Source: JAEZHK01 sp040768845 | GTDB taxonomy: Bacteria; Bacillota; Clostridia; Christensenellales; Aristaeellaceae | NCBI GenBank assembly: GCA_040768845.1 | Contig: JAXGME010000007.1 | Span: 186,001-250,000, forward strand | Reading direction: 5' to 3' | Length of the DNA stretch: 64,000 nucleotides | Part shown: positions 17,888-26,132 of the stretch, piece after piece | How the letters are laid out: the number at the start of each line of letters is the position of its first letter | Numbering within the stretch: the stretch's first letter is position 1 | Program-made: the position numbers and the translations under genes | Notes under the pieces: model-generated | The model's input: the letters and a program-made list of their open reading frames with translations, nothing else | Told to the model about the DNA's origin: nothing | Database searches by the model: none

Positions 17888-18328
17888 TCACGCGCGCATG
17901 TCACGCCCGGCGCTCAAAATCTTCATCGCGTCGATATACCCCTGAAAGCCGCGCCCGGCAATCCTGGCTTTGCAGGCGGCGGTTACGTAGGAATGGCGGC
18001 GGAACGCCTCCCGGGCGTCCACGTCGGAGATGTGCACCTCGACGGCGGGCAGGTTTACCGCCTTCAGCGCGTCCAGAATGGCCACGGACGTATGGGTGTA
18101 GGCGGCGGGATTGATGACGATGGCGTCGAAGGCGCCCAGCGCCGCCTGGATCTCGTCCACGATGGCGCCCTCGTGGTTGGACTGAAAGCACTTGACCTCG
18201 ACGCCCAGGGTCAGGGCGGCGCCCTCGATCTCCGCCACCAGGTCGCCGTAGGTCTTCGCGCCGTAGATGTGCTTCTCCCGCACGCCCAGCATGTTGAGAT
18301 TGGGCCCGTTGATCACCAGAATTCTCAT
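17888..18328 (-). CDS. aroQ: 3-dehydroquinate dehydratase, type II
   Basis: 146 residues, the usual size. It carries LVINGPNLNMLGVRE at the N-terminus with the catalytic Tyr in HIYG, QSNHEGAIVDEI, NPAAYTHTSVAILDAL and EVHISD, all hallmarks of the type II dodecameric enzyme. It converts 3-dehydroquinate to 3-dehydroshikimate. Last gene of the aro operon, overlapping the aroE-aroK stop by four bases. Confidence 0.96.
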   Translation of the reverse strand: MRILVINGPNLNMLGVREKHIYGAKTYGDLVAEIEGAALTLGVEVKCFQSNHEGAIVDEIQAALGAFDAIVINPAAYTHTSVAILDALKAVNLPAVEVHISDVDAREAFRRHSYVTAACKARIAGRGFQGYIDAMKILSAGRDMRA

Positions 18329-19557
18329 GAACGCACCGCCTCCCGGAATAATCGGATGACCTGATCGGCCGTTTCCTCCGGCCGCGAAAGGAGCGGGACC
18401 AAAGTGTCCCGGGCGGCGCGGTAGAGGGGCGCGCGCACCCGGTGCATATGCTCCAGCGCCGCCGGCCCCACGGAGAGGGGCCGGCCGCCGGTGGCCAGTT
18501 CCCCCAGCGGGCGCTCCAGCTGCACGACAAAGGCGTTCGCCCGAAGCAGCGCGCGGTTTTCCGCGCTGAGCACCGCGCCGCCGCCGGTGGCGATCACCGC
18601 GGCGCGCTCAAGGGCCGCCTCGCCAAGCATTTGGGCCTCCAGTTCCCGAAAGCGCGCCTCGCCCCACCGCCGGAAGATCTCCGGAATCGGCCCGTGGCGC
18701 GCCTCAATCATCTGATCCAGATCAAAAAGGGGGCGCCCCAGCCTTTGGGCCACCACGCGGGCGACGGTGGACTTTCCGGAGCCCGGCATGCCGACAAAGG
18801 CGATGGAGCGGGTTTGGCGGGCCAGCCAGCCGAGGGTTTCCGCCACGCGGCCCGGCTCCACCGGCGCCCCCAGAAAGCGCCGCGCGCTGCCCGCCGCCTG
18901 GTGCACCAGCATGCCCAGCCCCCCCGCCGTTTGGAGCCCCGCGCCCTGGGCGCGCTGCAAAAGCCGCGTGCGGGCGGGGTTGTAGATCACGTCGGCGACG
19001 CCCGTAAGGCCCGAAATCCGCTCCGGCTCTACCGGGCAATCCGCCAGCGCGGGGTGCATGCCCACCGGCGTGGCGTTTAGGAGAAAATCCGCCCGGAGAT
19101 CGTAGACCGCGCGATAGTCCACCGCGCCGCGCCGGGAAACGGGGATCACCCGCGCGCCGAGATCGGAAAGGGCACAGGCGGCGGTTTTGCCGGTGCCGCC
19201 GGTGGCGCCCAGGATGAGCGCGTCCTTTCCTTTAAGATCGAAGCCCTCCAGCATCTTTTTCACGCCGTAGATGTCGGTGTTATCGCCGGTCAGCGCGCCG
19301 TCCGCGTCAAAATAGAGCGTGTTGACCGCGCCGATCCGCGCGGCCTCGTCCGTCAGCCGGTCGCAGAAGGGAATCACCGCCTGCTTGAAGGGGATGGTCA
19401 CATTGAGCCCGAGAAAGCCCCGGCCGCGGAGGAAGCCCTCCAGCTCCTCCGGCGGAAGCTCAATCAGGCGGTACTCGCATCCGTACATCCGCTCGTGGAT
19501 CAGCTTGGAATAGCTGTGGCCCAGCCTGCCGCCCAGAAGCCCGTAGAAGCCGGCCAT
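18325..19557 (-). CDS. aroEK: Fused shikimate dehydrogenase / shikimate kinase
   Basis: 410 residues covering two consecutive steps. Residues 1-240 are AroE: LGHSYSKLIHERMY and GLNVTIPFKQAVI bind shikimate, and LGATGGTGKTAACAL is the NADP loop (unusually TGGTGKT). Residues about 245-410 are AroK: the P-loop is FVGMPGSGKST, followed by DLDQMIEARHG, FRELEAQ and ATGGGAVLS. The frame is continuous with no internal stop, so the fusion is real unless an indel error joined two genes. Confidence 0.93.
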   Translation of the reverse strand: MAGFYGLLGGRLGHSYSKLIHERMYGCEYRLIELPPEELEGFLRGRGFLGLNVTIPFKQAVIPFCDRLTDEAARIGAVNTLYFDADGALTGDNTDIYGVKKMLEGFDLKGKDALILGATGGTGKTAACALSDLGARVIPVSRRGAVDYRAVYDLRADFLLNATPVGMHPALADCPVEPERISGLTGVADVIYNPARTRLLQRAQGAGLQTAGGLGMLVHQAAGSARRFLGAPVEPGRVAETLGWLARQTRSIAFVGMPGSGKSTVARVVAQRLGRPLFDLDQMIEARHGPIPEIFRRWGEARFRELEAQMLGEAALERAAVIATGGGAVLSAENRALLRANAFVVQLERPLGELATGGRPLSVGPAALEHMHRVRAPLYRAARDTLVPLLSRPEETADQVIRLFREAVRS

Positions 19558-19558
19558 G

Positions 19559-20698
19559 TCACACCTCGCTGTAGTTGCCCAGAAACGTGAACCCGCCGGA
19601 TTGGCTGAGCTCGGACAGCAGCGTCTTCACATCCTGATCCACCACCGAGCCCTCGAAGTCGAAGTAGAACATGAATTCAAAGTCGCGGCCGGGGACGGGG
19701 CGGCTCTCCAGCTTGAGCAGGTTCAGCCCCTCGACGGCAAACCGGGCCACCGCGCGGTACAGCGAGCCCGGCGTGTGGGGCAGCGACGCCATCAGGCTGA
19801 TGCGGTTGGCGCCCGGGTAGATCTCCATATCCCGGGATATGCAGATGAAGCGGGTGTAGTTGCTGCCGTCGTCCATGATGCGCGCCTCCAGCGGTTCCAG
19901 GCCGTAGAGCGACGCGTTGCGGGCCGAGGCGATGGCCGCGATGTCCCTCCGTCCGGAATCTGCCACGTACCGGGCCGCGGTGGCGTTGTTGGCAAAGGGC
20001 GTCAGCTTCACATCCTTCAGGCCCGACAGGAACCGGGCGCACTGCCGGAGCGCCTGCTCATGGGCCACGATCTCCCGGATCTCGGTCAGCGCCACCCCCG
20101 GCACGGTGAGCAGCCGGTGCTCGATGCGCAGCTTGACCGACCGCGCGATGAAGAACTTGTGGGCCTTCATGAGGTCGTACACGTCGGTGACGGAGCCCGC
20201 AAGGCTGTTTTCCAGCGGCAGCACGCCGTAGCGGCACATGCCCTTTTCCACCGCCTGGAACACGCCCTCGAAGCCGGAAAAGTACAATATGCCCGGCATG
20301 TTGAACATCACGTCGCAGGCCTGCTGGGAATAGGCGCCCTCCGCGCCCTGGCAGGCCACCAGCGCGCTCTTGGGAAACAGCTTCGGCGTACCGGCAACCG
20401 CGGCGTCCAGCGCGTCGGCAAAGGGTTCGGCGTCGGGCCGCATCAGCCGGGCCTGGGCGCTGCGGCTGAGATCAAAAAGCAGCGAATAGATCAGCTTCAG
20501 GTCGGCCTCATAGAGGGGGTCATGGGCCTGGGTGATGCGCTGAAGGATCGCGCGCTCCCGCCCGGGGTCGGAAATCGCGATTCCGCCCGCCCGCTTGGCC
20601 TCCACAATGTCCTTGACCGTGCGCATCCGCCGCACGTACAGCGCGGCAATCTCGTCGTCAATGGCGTCGATCCGGGCGCGAAGCTCCTGCATGTCCAT
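19559..20698 (-). CDS. pheA: Bifunctional chorismate mutase / prephenate dehydratase (P-protein)
   Basis: 379 residues. The N-terminal 85 form an AroQ-class chorismate mutase (ELRARIDAIDDEIAALYVRR). A prephenate dehydratase domain follows (GAEGAYSQQACDVMF, LPLENSLAGSVTDVYDL). The C-terminal ACT domain has TPGSLYRAVARF and ESRPVPGRDFEF, the Phe-binding site for feedback inhibition. AAGGAGGAA places the start at 20698. Confidence 0.95.
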   Translation of the reverse strand: MDMQELRARIDAIDDEIAALYVRRMRTVKDIVEAKRAGGIAISDPGRERAILQRITQAHDPLYEADLKLIYSLLFDLSRSAQARLMRPDAEPFADALDAAVAGTPKLFPKSALVACQGAEGAYSQQACDVMFNMPGILYFSGFEGVFQAVEKGMCRYGVLPLENSLAGSVTDVYDLMKAHKFFIARSVKLRIEHRLLTVPGVALTEIREIVAHEQALRQCARFLSGLKDVKLTPFANNATAARYVADSGRRDIAAIASARNASLYGLEPLEARIMDDGSNYTRFICISRDMEIYPGANRISLMASLPHTPGSLYRAVARFAVEGLNLLKLESRPVPGRDFEFMFYFDFEGSVVDQDVKTLLSELSQSGGFTFLGNYSEV

Positions 20699-20723
20699 GG
20701 GAATTCCTCCTTGTCGTTGCACT

Positions 20724-21797
20724 TCAGATTGCGCGCCCGCGCGCGATCATCATCAGGTCCAGAATGCCCAGCGCGGCCATGGCCTCCACCACCGGCACCG
20801 CCCGGGGCACCACGCAGGGGTCGTGGCGGCCGCCCACCTGGATGGTCTCCGCCTGCATCCTGGAAAGGCGCACCGTCTGCTGCGGCCGCGCGATGGACGC
20901 CGTGGGCTTGAAGGCCACCCGGAAGGAAACCGGCATGCCGGTGGCAATGCCCCCCAGAACGCCGGCGTGGCGGTTGGTGGCGGTGCGCACACGGCCTTCC
21001 TTCACGATGAAGGCGTCGTTGTGGGCGCTGCCCCGCATCCGCGCCGCCTGAAAGCCCGCGCCGAATTCCACGCCGCGCACCGCGGGAATGGAAAACATCA
21101 GCCGCGCCAGCACGCTCTCCACGCTGTCCATCATGGGCTCGCCCACCCCCGGCGGGAGGCCGTCGATGACGCACTCAATCACGCCGCCCACGGAATCGCC
21201 CGCCAGCCGGGCGCGCTCGACGGCCTCCCGCATCCTGGCCCCCGCCACGTCGTCCAGCACGGGAAATTCCTTGGCGGAGGCGGCGGCGCGGTCGCCCTCG
21301 AAGGCGTCCAGCACCCCCGCGATTTCGGCGATGCGGGCGTGCACGCCGACGCCGCGCCGCTCGAGCACCTGCAGCGCCACCGCGCCGGCAAAGCACACCG
21401 GCGCGGTCAGCCGTCCGGAAAAGTGGCCGCCGCCGGACAGGTCCGCCCATTCGCCGTACTTCGCGCGGGCGGTGAAGTCCGCGTGGCCGGGGCGGGGCGT
21501 ATCCCGGAGGGCGTCATAGTCCGCCGGATGCTGGTTGGTGTTCTCGATCATCGCCATCAGCGGCGCGCCGCAAGTCCGCCCCGCCACCAGCCCGGAGAGC
21601 ACTTGGGGCTCGTCGGGCTCCTTCCGCCTGGTGGAATGGGCGGCGTTTCCCGGCGCGCGGCGCCGCATGAAGGCGCGCACCCGGTCCATGTCCACGGCCT
21701 CCCCGGCCGGCAGCCCGTCCACCACCGCGCCGATGGCGGCGCTGTGGGACTGGCCGAATACGCTGAGCTTAACGATCGTCCCGAAGCTGGATGCCAT
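20724..21797 (-). CDS. aroC: Chorismate synthase
   Basis: 357 residues. GQSHSAAIGAVVDGLPAG near the N-terminus and later blocks (RPGHADFTARAKYG, SGRLTAPVCFAGAVA, RMRGSAHNDAF) are the conserved FMN and substrate sites. The enzyme makes chorismate from EPSP. The start at 21797 overlaps the end of aroA by 29 bases, with AAAGGTGG directly upstream, pointing to translational coupling. Confidence 0.95.
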   Translation of the reverse strand: MASSFGTIVKLSVFGQSHSAAIGAVVDGLPAGEAVDMDRVRAFMRRRAPGNAAHSTRRKEPDEPQVLSGLVAGRTCGAPLMAMIENTNQHPADYDALRDTPRPGHADFTARAKYGEWADLSGGGHFSGRLTAPVCFAGAVALQVLERRGVGVHARIAEIAGVLDAFEGDRAAASAKEFPVLDDVAGARMREAVERARLAGDSVGGVIECVIDGLPPGVGEPMMDSVESVLARLMFSIPAVRGVEFGAGFQAARMRGSAHNDAFIVKEGRVRTATNRHAGVLGGIATGMPVSFRVAFKPTASIARPQQTVRLSRMQAETIQVGGRHDPCVVPRAVPVVEAMAALGILDLMMIARGRAI

Positions 21798-22971
21798 CCA
21801 CCTTTCCCCCCAGTCGCTGAAAATCTTCAAAAAATGTCGGATAGGATTTGTTCGCCGCCTCGGCGCCCCGGATCGAAACGGGCCCCCGGCAGCGGGTGGC
21901 CGCGATGGCAAAGGCCATCGCGATGCGGTGGTCCCCCGCCGCGTCCACCGTCCCGCCTGGCGGCGCGCCGTCGCAGCGGACGGCAAGGCCGTCCGGAAGC
22001 TCCCGGGCGGAGCCGCCGATGGCGCGGATGCCCTCCGCCATCGAGCGCAGCCGGTCGCTCTCCTTGATGCGCAGCCGCGCCGCGCCGGTAAAGCGGGTGG
22101 CCCCCGGCGTCGTGGCGGCCACCGCCGCCAGAATGGGCAGAAGATCCGGCGTCTCCCGCACGTCCAGCACCCGCTCGGGCCGCAAAAATGCGCGGAGCAT
22201 CTCCCCCACCGCCCGATCGGGCTGGGCGGAATGCGGGTCCAGCCCCGTCACGGACGCGCCCGCCGCCAGGAAAAAGGCGGCGTTTGACCAGTCCCCCTCG
22301 ATCGCAGCCCGGCCCGGCGATGCGTAGCGCCCGCCGGACACGGTCCACCCGTCCGCCTCCGCTTGAACGGATACGCCAAAGCGCGCCATGGCGGATTGGG
22401 TCATGCGCACGTAGCCCGCGGATTCGAGGGGCGATGTCAGGAAGATGCGCCCGCCGCCCGCGAGGGGCAGCGCCATCATGAGGCCGGTGATGAACTGGGA
22501 GCTGACATCGCCCGGAAGAGAAAACGCCCCGCCGGTCAGACGCCCGGAAATTGAAAAGGGCAGCCTTTCTCCGTCAAAGGCGCAGCCGTGGGCCAGGAGC
22601 GCCGCCATCAGCGCGCCCAGCGGCCGCTCGGGCAGCCTTCCCCGCCCGTCAAAGCGGACGGGCGCGCCCAGCGCCGCCGCCAGGGGCATCAGAAAACGCA
22701 GCGTGGAACCGCTCTCGCGGCAGTCGGCCGCGCCGCCGGGGCGCCCTCGCCCGGGGAGAATTTCCGCGCCTTCGGGCAGCATCCGGTGCGCCGCGCCCAG
22801 AACGGAAAGGCAGCCCAGCGTGGCGTCGATGTCGTCGGAATGGGCCTCGGGCGAAAGGAGGGTGGGCCCGTCCGCCAGCGCGGCCAGCAGCATCAGCCGG
22901 TGGGCCGCGGACTTGGAGGGGATCGCCGGAACGCGCCCGGAAAGCGCACCCGGCCACACCCGGGCGATCAC
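21769..22971 (-). CDS. aroA: 3-phosphoshikimate 1-carboxyvinyltransferase (EPSP synthase)
   Basis: 400 residues. Visible motifs are PSKSAAHRLMLLAALADG, ESGSTLRFLMPLAA, a C-terminal IKESDRLRSMAEGI and GDHRIAMAFAIAA. The PEP loop has ESGSTLRF rather than the NAGTAMRPL of class I enzymes, which suggests a divergent (class II-like) form; this is an inference. The start overlaps the aroB stop (ATGA). Confidence 0.94.
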   Translation of the reverse strand: MIARVWPGALSGRVPAIPSKSAAHRLMLLAALADGPTLLSPEAHSDDIDATLGCLSVLGAAHRMLPEGAEILPGRGRPGGAADCRESGSTLRFLMPLAAALGAPVRFDGRGRLPERPLGALMAALLAHGCAFDGERLPFSISGRLTGGAFSLPGDVSSQFITGLMMALPLAGGGRIFLTSPLESAGYVRMTQSAMARFGVSVQAEADGWTVSGGRYASPGRAAIEGDWSNAAFFLAAGASVTGLDPHSAQPDRAVGEMLRAFLRPERVLDVRETPDLLPILAAVAATTPGATRFTGAARLRIKESDRLRSMAEGIRAIGGSARELPDGLAVRCDGAPPGGTVDAAGDHRIAMAFAIAATRCRGPVSIRGAEAANKSYPTFFEDFQRLGGKVDGIQLRDDR

Positions 22972-24023
22972 GCGCCCTCCATCGCGCCGCCGAGGAAGGC
23001 ACCCAGCGCGTCCACGTCGATCTCCAAGAGCGCGCAGCGCCCGATTTCGCGGGGCAGCGCCAGCGCGATGCGGCCGGAGCGCACCTTCTTGTCCCGAAGC
23101 ATGGTATCGAGAAGTGCCTCCGCGGAAAACGGGCAGGCGACGGGCAGGTGGTTGGCGACGAGGGCGCGCCGGATGAGATCGGATACCGGCGCCTCGGCAA
23201 AGCCCGCCGCCTCCGCGCCCCGGGCCTCGAGCAGCATGCCCAGCGCCACCGCCTGCCCGTGGGAAACGGCGTATCCGCTGGCCTTTTCAATGGCGTGGCC
23301 AACGGTGTGGCCGAAGTTCAAAAGCTGCCGCGCGCCGGTGTCGCGCTCGTCCGCCTCCACCAGATCCCGCTTAATGGCCACGCACCGAGCGACGACCGCC
23401 TCCGCCTCCGCCGGATCGTAGCCCTTCGCCAGGCGGTCAAAGAGCGCCCGATCGCTAATGGCGCCGGTCTTGAGGGCCTCGCTGACGCCGTCGGCCAGCA
23501 CCGCCGGCGGCAGCGTGGCCAGCACGTCCGGGTCAATCGCCACGTAGGCGGGCTGATGAAACGCCCCGGCCAGGTTCTTGCCCGCCCGAAGGTTCACGGC
23601 GGTCTTGCCGCCCACCGAGGCGTCCACCATCGCAAGCAGCGTGGTGGGCACCTGCACGAAGGGCACGCCCCGAAGGTAGACCGCCGCGGCAAAGCCCGTC
23701 AGATCCCCGGTCACGCCGCCGCCGAGGGCCGCCAGCGCGTCGCTGCGGCTGAGTTTTTTCTCCGCCAGAAATTCCAGCAGTTCAAACAGCGTGCGGCCGC
23801 TCTTTGCCGCCTCGCCGCCGGGGAACGTCCACCGCTCGACCCGGATGCCCGCCGCCTCAAGCCCGGCGGCCACCCGGTCGCCGTAGAGGCGGTCCACCCG
23901 CTCCTCCGCCACCAGTGCCATGGCCCGGGGCGCGTCTAACCAATGCTCCGCAATGGTGGTCAGCGCGCCGCGCTCAATCCGGACCCTGTAGGTTCCGGAG
24001 GCGCGCACCGTCAGTTCCGTCAT
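22968..24023 (-). CDS. aroB: 3-dehydroquinate synthase
   Basis: 351 residues. It shows the NAD-binding and catalytic blocks ALGGGVTGDLTGFAAAVYLRG, QVPTTLLAMVDASVGGKTAVN and NFGHTVGHAIEKASGY (zinc ligands). It cyclises DAHP to 3-dehydroquinate. The stop and the next start overlap on both sides. Confidence 0.96.
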   Translation of the reverse strand: MTELTVRASGTYRVRIERGALTTIAEHWLDAPRAMALVAEERVDRLYGDRVAAGLEAAGIRVERWTFPGGEAAKSGRTLFELLEFLAEKKLSRSDALAALGGGVTGDLTGFAAAVYLRGVPFVQVPTTLLAMVDASVGGKTAVNLRAGKNLAGAFHQPAYVAIDPDVLATLPPAVLADGVSEALKTGAISDRALFDRLAKGYDPAEAEAVVARCVAIKRDLVEADERDTGARQLLNFGHTVGHAIEKASGYAVSHGQAVALGMLLEARGAEAAGFAEAPVSDLIRRALVANHLPVACPFSAEALLDTMLRDKKVRSGRIALALPREIGRCALLEIDVDALGAFLGGAMEGA

Positions 24024-24868
24024 GGGTTCCCCTCCCTTTCGATCAGCCGCAGCTTCCGGCGGTTGCCCGCCTCCAACAGCGCCTTCAGGCGCGCCCCGTC
24101 GCGGCCGTCCAGCGCGTCGCGCAGCTCGGTCAGCCGCGCGATCAGCCCGGTCAGCTCCGCCGACAGCATGTCGCGGTTGAGGTCAAAAAGCTCCGCCCAC
24201 ATGTCGGGGTCCAGCCGGGCGACGCGGGTCATATCCCGGAAGCTGCCGGCGGAAAAGCCGAAATGCCGGTTGGCGGCGGAGCTCATCACATAGGCGGAGG
24301 AGGCTGTGTGGGCCAGCTGGGACGTGTAGGCGATCAGGCGGTCATGCTCCTCCGGCGTGGTGACCACCGCCCGGGCAAAGCCCAGGCGGAGCGCCATTTC
24401 CTCCAGCGCCCGGGTGGCCTCGGAGGGCTGTCCGTCCGGCGGCGTCAGGATCAGCGACGCGCCGCGAAAGAGCGCCGCGTCGGCGTTTGGGTAGCCGCTG
24501 ACTTCGCGCCCCGCCATGGGGTGCGCGCCTACAAAGCGGACGCCCGCCTCAAGGGCGACGGGGGCCACAGCCTCCACCACGGCGCGCTTCACGCCACACA
24601 GGTCCGCCGCCAGCGCGCCCGGGCGCATCCTGGGCAGCGCGTAGCGCAGATAGCGGATGGCGTCGCCCGGCCGGAGGGCCACCAGCAGGAGGTCCACGCA
24701 GGGAATGTCCTCCGGCAGGCAAGCGGCGTGGATCGCGCCGTCGGAGAGCGCGCGGCGCAGGGTTTCCACATCCCGGTCAAGGCCCAGCACCTCCCAGTCG
24801 GTGTTTTGCGCCAGGGCCTTGGCCATCGATCCGCCGATCAGCCCCAGCCCCGCCACCAGCGCCCTCAT
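24020..24868 (-). CDS. tyrA: Prephenate dehydrogenase
   Basis: 282 residues. It begins with the Rossmann motif AGLGLIGGSMAKAL and contains GAHPMAGREVSGYPNAD and EEHDRLIAYTSQLAH, the substrate-binding His region. No C-terminal ACT domain follows, so it may not be Tyr-regulated by that route. It provides the tyrosine branch of the operon. Confidence 0.93.
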   Translation of the reverse strand: MRALVAGLGLIGGSMAKALAQNTDWEVLGLDRDVETLRRALSDGAIHAACLPEDIPCVDLLLVALRPGDAIRYLRYALPRMRPGALAADLCGVKRAVVEAVAPVALEAGVRFVGAHPMAGREVSGYPNADAALFRGASLILTPPDGQPSEATRALEEMALRLGFARAVVTTPEEHDRLIAYTSQLAHTASSAYVMSSAANRHFGFSAGSFRDMTRVARLDPDMWAELFDLNRDMLSAELTGLIARLTELRDALDGRDGARLKALLEAGNRRKLRLIEREGNP

Positions 24869-25878
24869 GCGCCCGCCCCGACCACGGCGGCGCGCACCGT
24901 CCGAACCTTGGGGACCAGTCGTTCGAAGGCCTCCGGCGTCAGCGACTGCGGACCGTCGGACATCGCGTGCTCCGGGTCGTTGTGCACCTCAATCATCAGG
25001 CCGTCCGCGCCGCAGGCGGCGCTGGCCAGCGCCAGCGGCTCCACAAACCGGGAGATGCCGGTGGCGTGGCTGGGGTCCACCACGACGGGCAGGTGGGTCA
25101 GGTGCTTCAAAACCGGCACCGCCGAGATGTCCAGCGTGTTGCGGGTGGCCGTTTCAAAGGTGCGGATGCCCCGCTCGCACAGGATGACCTGCTCATTGCC
25201 GCCGGCCATGATGTACTCGGCGCTCATCAGAAGCTCCTGAATGGTGTTGGCCAGACCCCGCTTCAAAAGAATCGGCTTGCGAAGCTGGCCCAGCTCCTTG
25301 AGCAGCTCAAAATTCTGCATGTTGCGGGCGCCCACCTGGATCACGTCCACATCCTTGAAAAGCGGGATATGGGCGGCGTCCATCAGCTCCGTCACGATGG
25401 GAAGGCCGGTGGCCGCCTTGGCCTCCAGCAGAAGGTCGATGCCCTCCTTGTGCAGCCCCTGGAAGGCGTAGGGCGACGTGCGCGGCTTGAAGGCGCCGCC
25501 CCGAAGCAGCCCCGCGCCGGCATCCCGCACGCGCCTTGCCACCTCCACGATCTGCGCCTTGTTCTCCACCGAACAGGGCCCCGCGATGATCTGGAAGTTG
25601 CCGCCGCCGATCCTGACGCCGCCCACGTCCACCACGGTATCCTGGGGATGAAACTTGCGGTTGGCGCTTTTGAAGGGCTCGAGGATGCGCCGGACGTCCT
25701 CGACGATCTCCAGCGCGCGGATCAGGTCCATGTCCACCCGGGTGGTGTCGCCGACGAGGCCGACGATCGTCTGCTGATGGCCCTGGGACAGGTGCGTTTC
25801 AAGCCCCATGCCGTGCAGCCAATTGAGAAAGTTTTCCAGCTGCGCCCGATCGGTTTTTTCCTTGAGGATGACGACCAT
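24865..25878 (-). CDS. aroF: 3-deoxy-7-phosphoheptulonate (DAHP) synthase, type I-beta with N-terminal regulatory domain
   Basis: 337 residues. The first 70 are a ferredoxin-like domain (MVVILKEKTDRAQLENFLNW) as in feedback-regulated clostridial and Thermotoga enzymes. The catalytic barrel has IAGPCSVENKAQI, LRGGAFKPRTSPYAFQG, VGARNMQNFELL, LKRG and VDPSHATG. It commits carbon to the shikimate pathway. First structural gene of the operon, 81 bases after the leader peptide stop and 26 bases after the attenuator. Confidence 0.96.
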   Translation of the reverse strand: MVVILKEKTDRAQLENFLNWLHGMGLETHLSQGHQQTIVGLVGDTTRVDMDLIRALEIVEDVRRILEPFKSANRKFHPQDTVVDVGGVRIGGGNFQIIAGPCSVENKAQIVEVARRVRDAGAGLLRGGAFKPRTSPYAFQGLHKEGIDLLLEAKAATGLPIVTELMDAAHIPLFKDVDVIQVGARNMQNFELLKELGQLRKPILLKRGLANTIQELLMSAEYIMAGGNEQVILCERGIRTFETATRNTLDISAVPVLKHLTHLPVVVDPSHATGISRFVEPLALASAACGADGLMIEVHNDPEHAMSDGPQSLTPEAFERLVPKVRTVRAAVVGAGA

Positions 25879-25904
25879 GCTTGATCCCTCCCGCTCAATG
25901 TGTG

Positions 25905-25938
25905 AAAAAGGGCCCCACAGCGCTTGGCTGCGGGGCCC
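25905..25938 (-). terminator. Attenuator terminator of the aro operon
   Basis: On the minus strand GGGCCCCGCAG (25928-25938) pairs with CTGTGGGGCCC (25910-25920), with one G-U pair and a 7-base loop, followed by TTTTT (25905-25909). It lies between the leader peptide gene and aroF, where reading through is needed for operon expression. Confidence 0.85.
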
Positions 25939-25959
25939 CGTCGAACCGTTGGATGCGGT

Positions 25960-26037
25960 TCATGCAGTCATGCGCAAAAGACTTTGCCGCGTAAAGCCGG
26001 CAAAGTAATACACAAAAAACCGCATGGACTGCCGCAT
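25960..26037 (-). CDS. Aromatic-rich leader peptide of the aro operon
   Basis: A 25-codon frame directly after the promoter, with CCGGAGG about 9 bases upstream of the ATG. Residues 7-15 read FFVYYFAGF: four Phe and two Tyr in nine codons. A perfect 9-bp hairpin (ACTTTGCCG with CGGCAAAGT, 25981-26006) lies at and just after these codons, and the attenuator terminator follows the stop. This is the classical layout of ribosome-mediated attenuation sensing Phe and Tyr charging. The competing antiterminator pairing was not worked out with certainty. Confidence 0.82.
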   Translation of the reverse strand: MRQSMRFFVYYFAGFTRQSLLRMTA

Positions 26038-26066
26038 GATTCTGACCTCCGGTTTGAGTTGGGTTT

Positions 26067-26095
26067 ATTATAAATGCTGGATTGCGGGCTGTCAA
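26067..26095 (-). promoter_or_regulatory. Consensus promoter of the aro operon
   Basis: On the minus strand TTGACA (26090-26095) and TATAAT (26067-26072) with a 17-base spacer, both boxes perfect. The leader peptide starts about 30 bases downstream. Confidence 0.92.
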
Positions 26096-26132
26096 CGCAA
26101 AATCGGCTGTTTTTGGGGGGCGTGCGCGTTTT

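Noticed and set aside
22551..25884. Several long plus-strand frames over the aro operon
   Set aside because: They are antisense to clearly recognised aro genes, with no family features and no ribosome sites.
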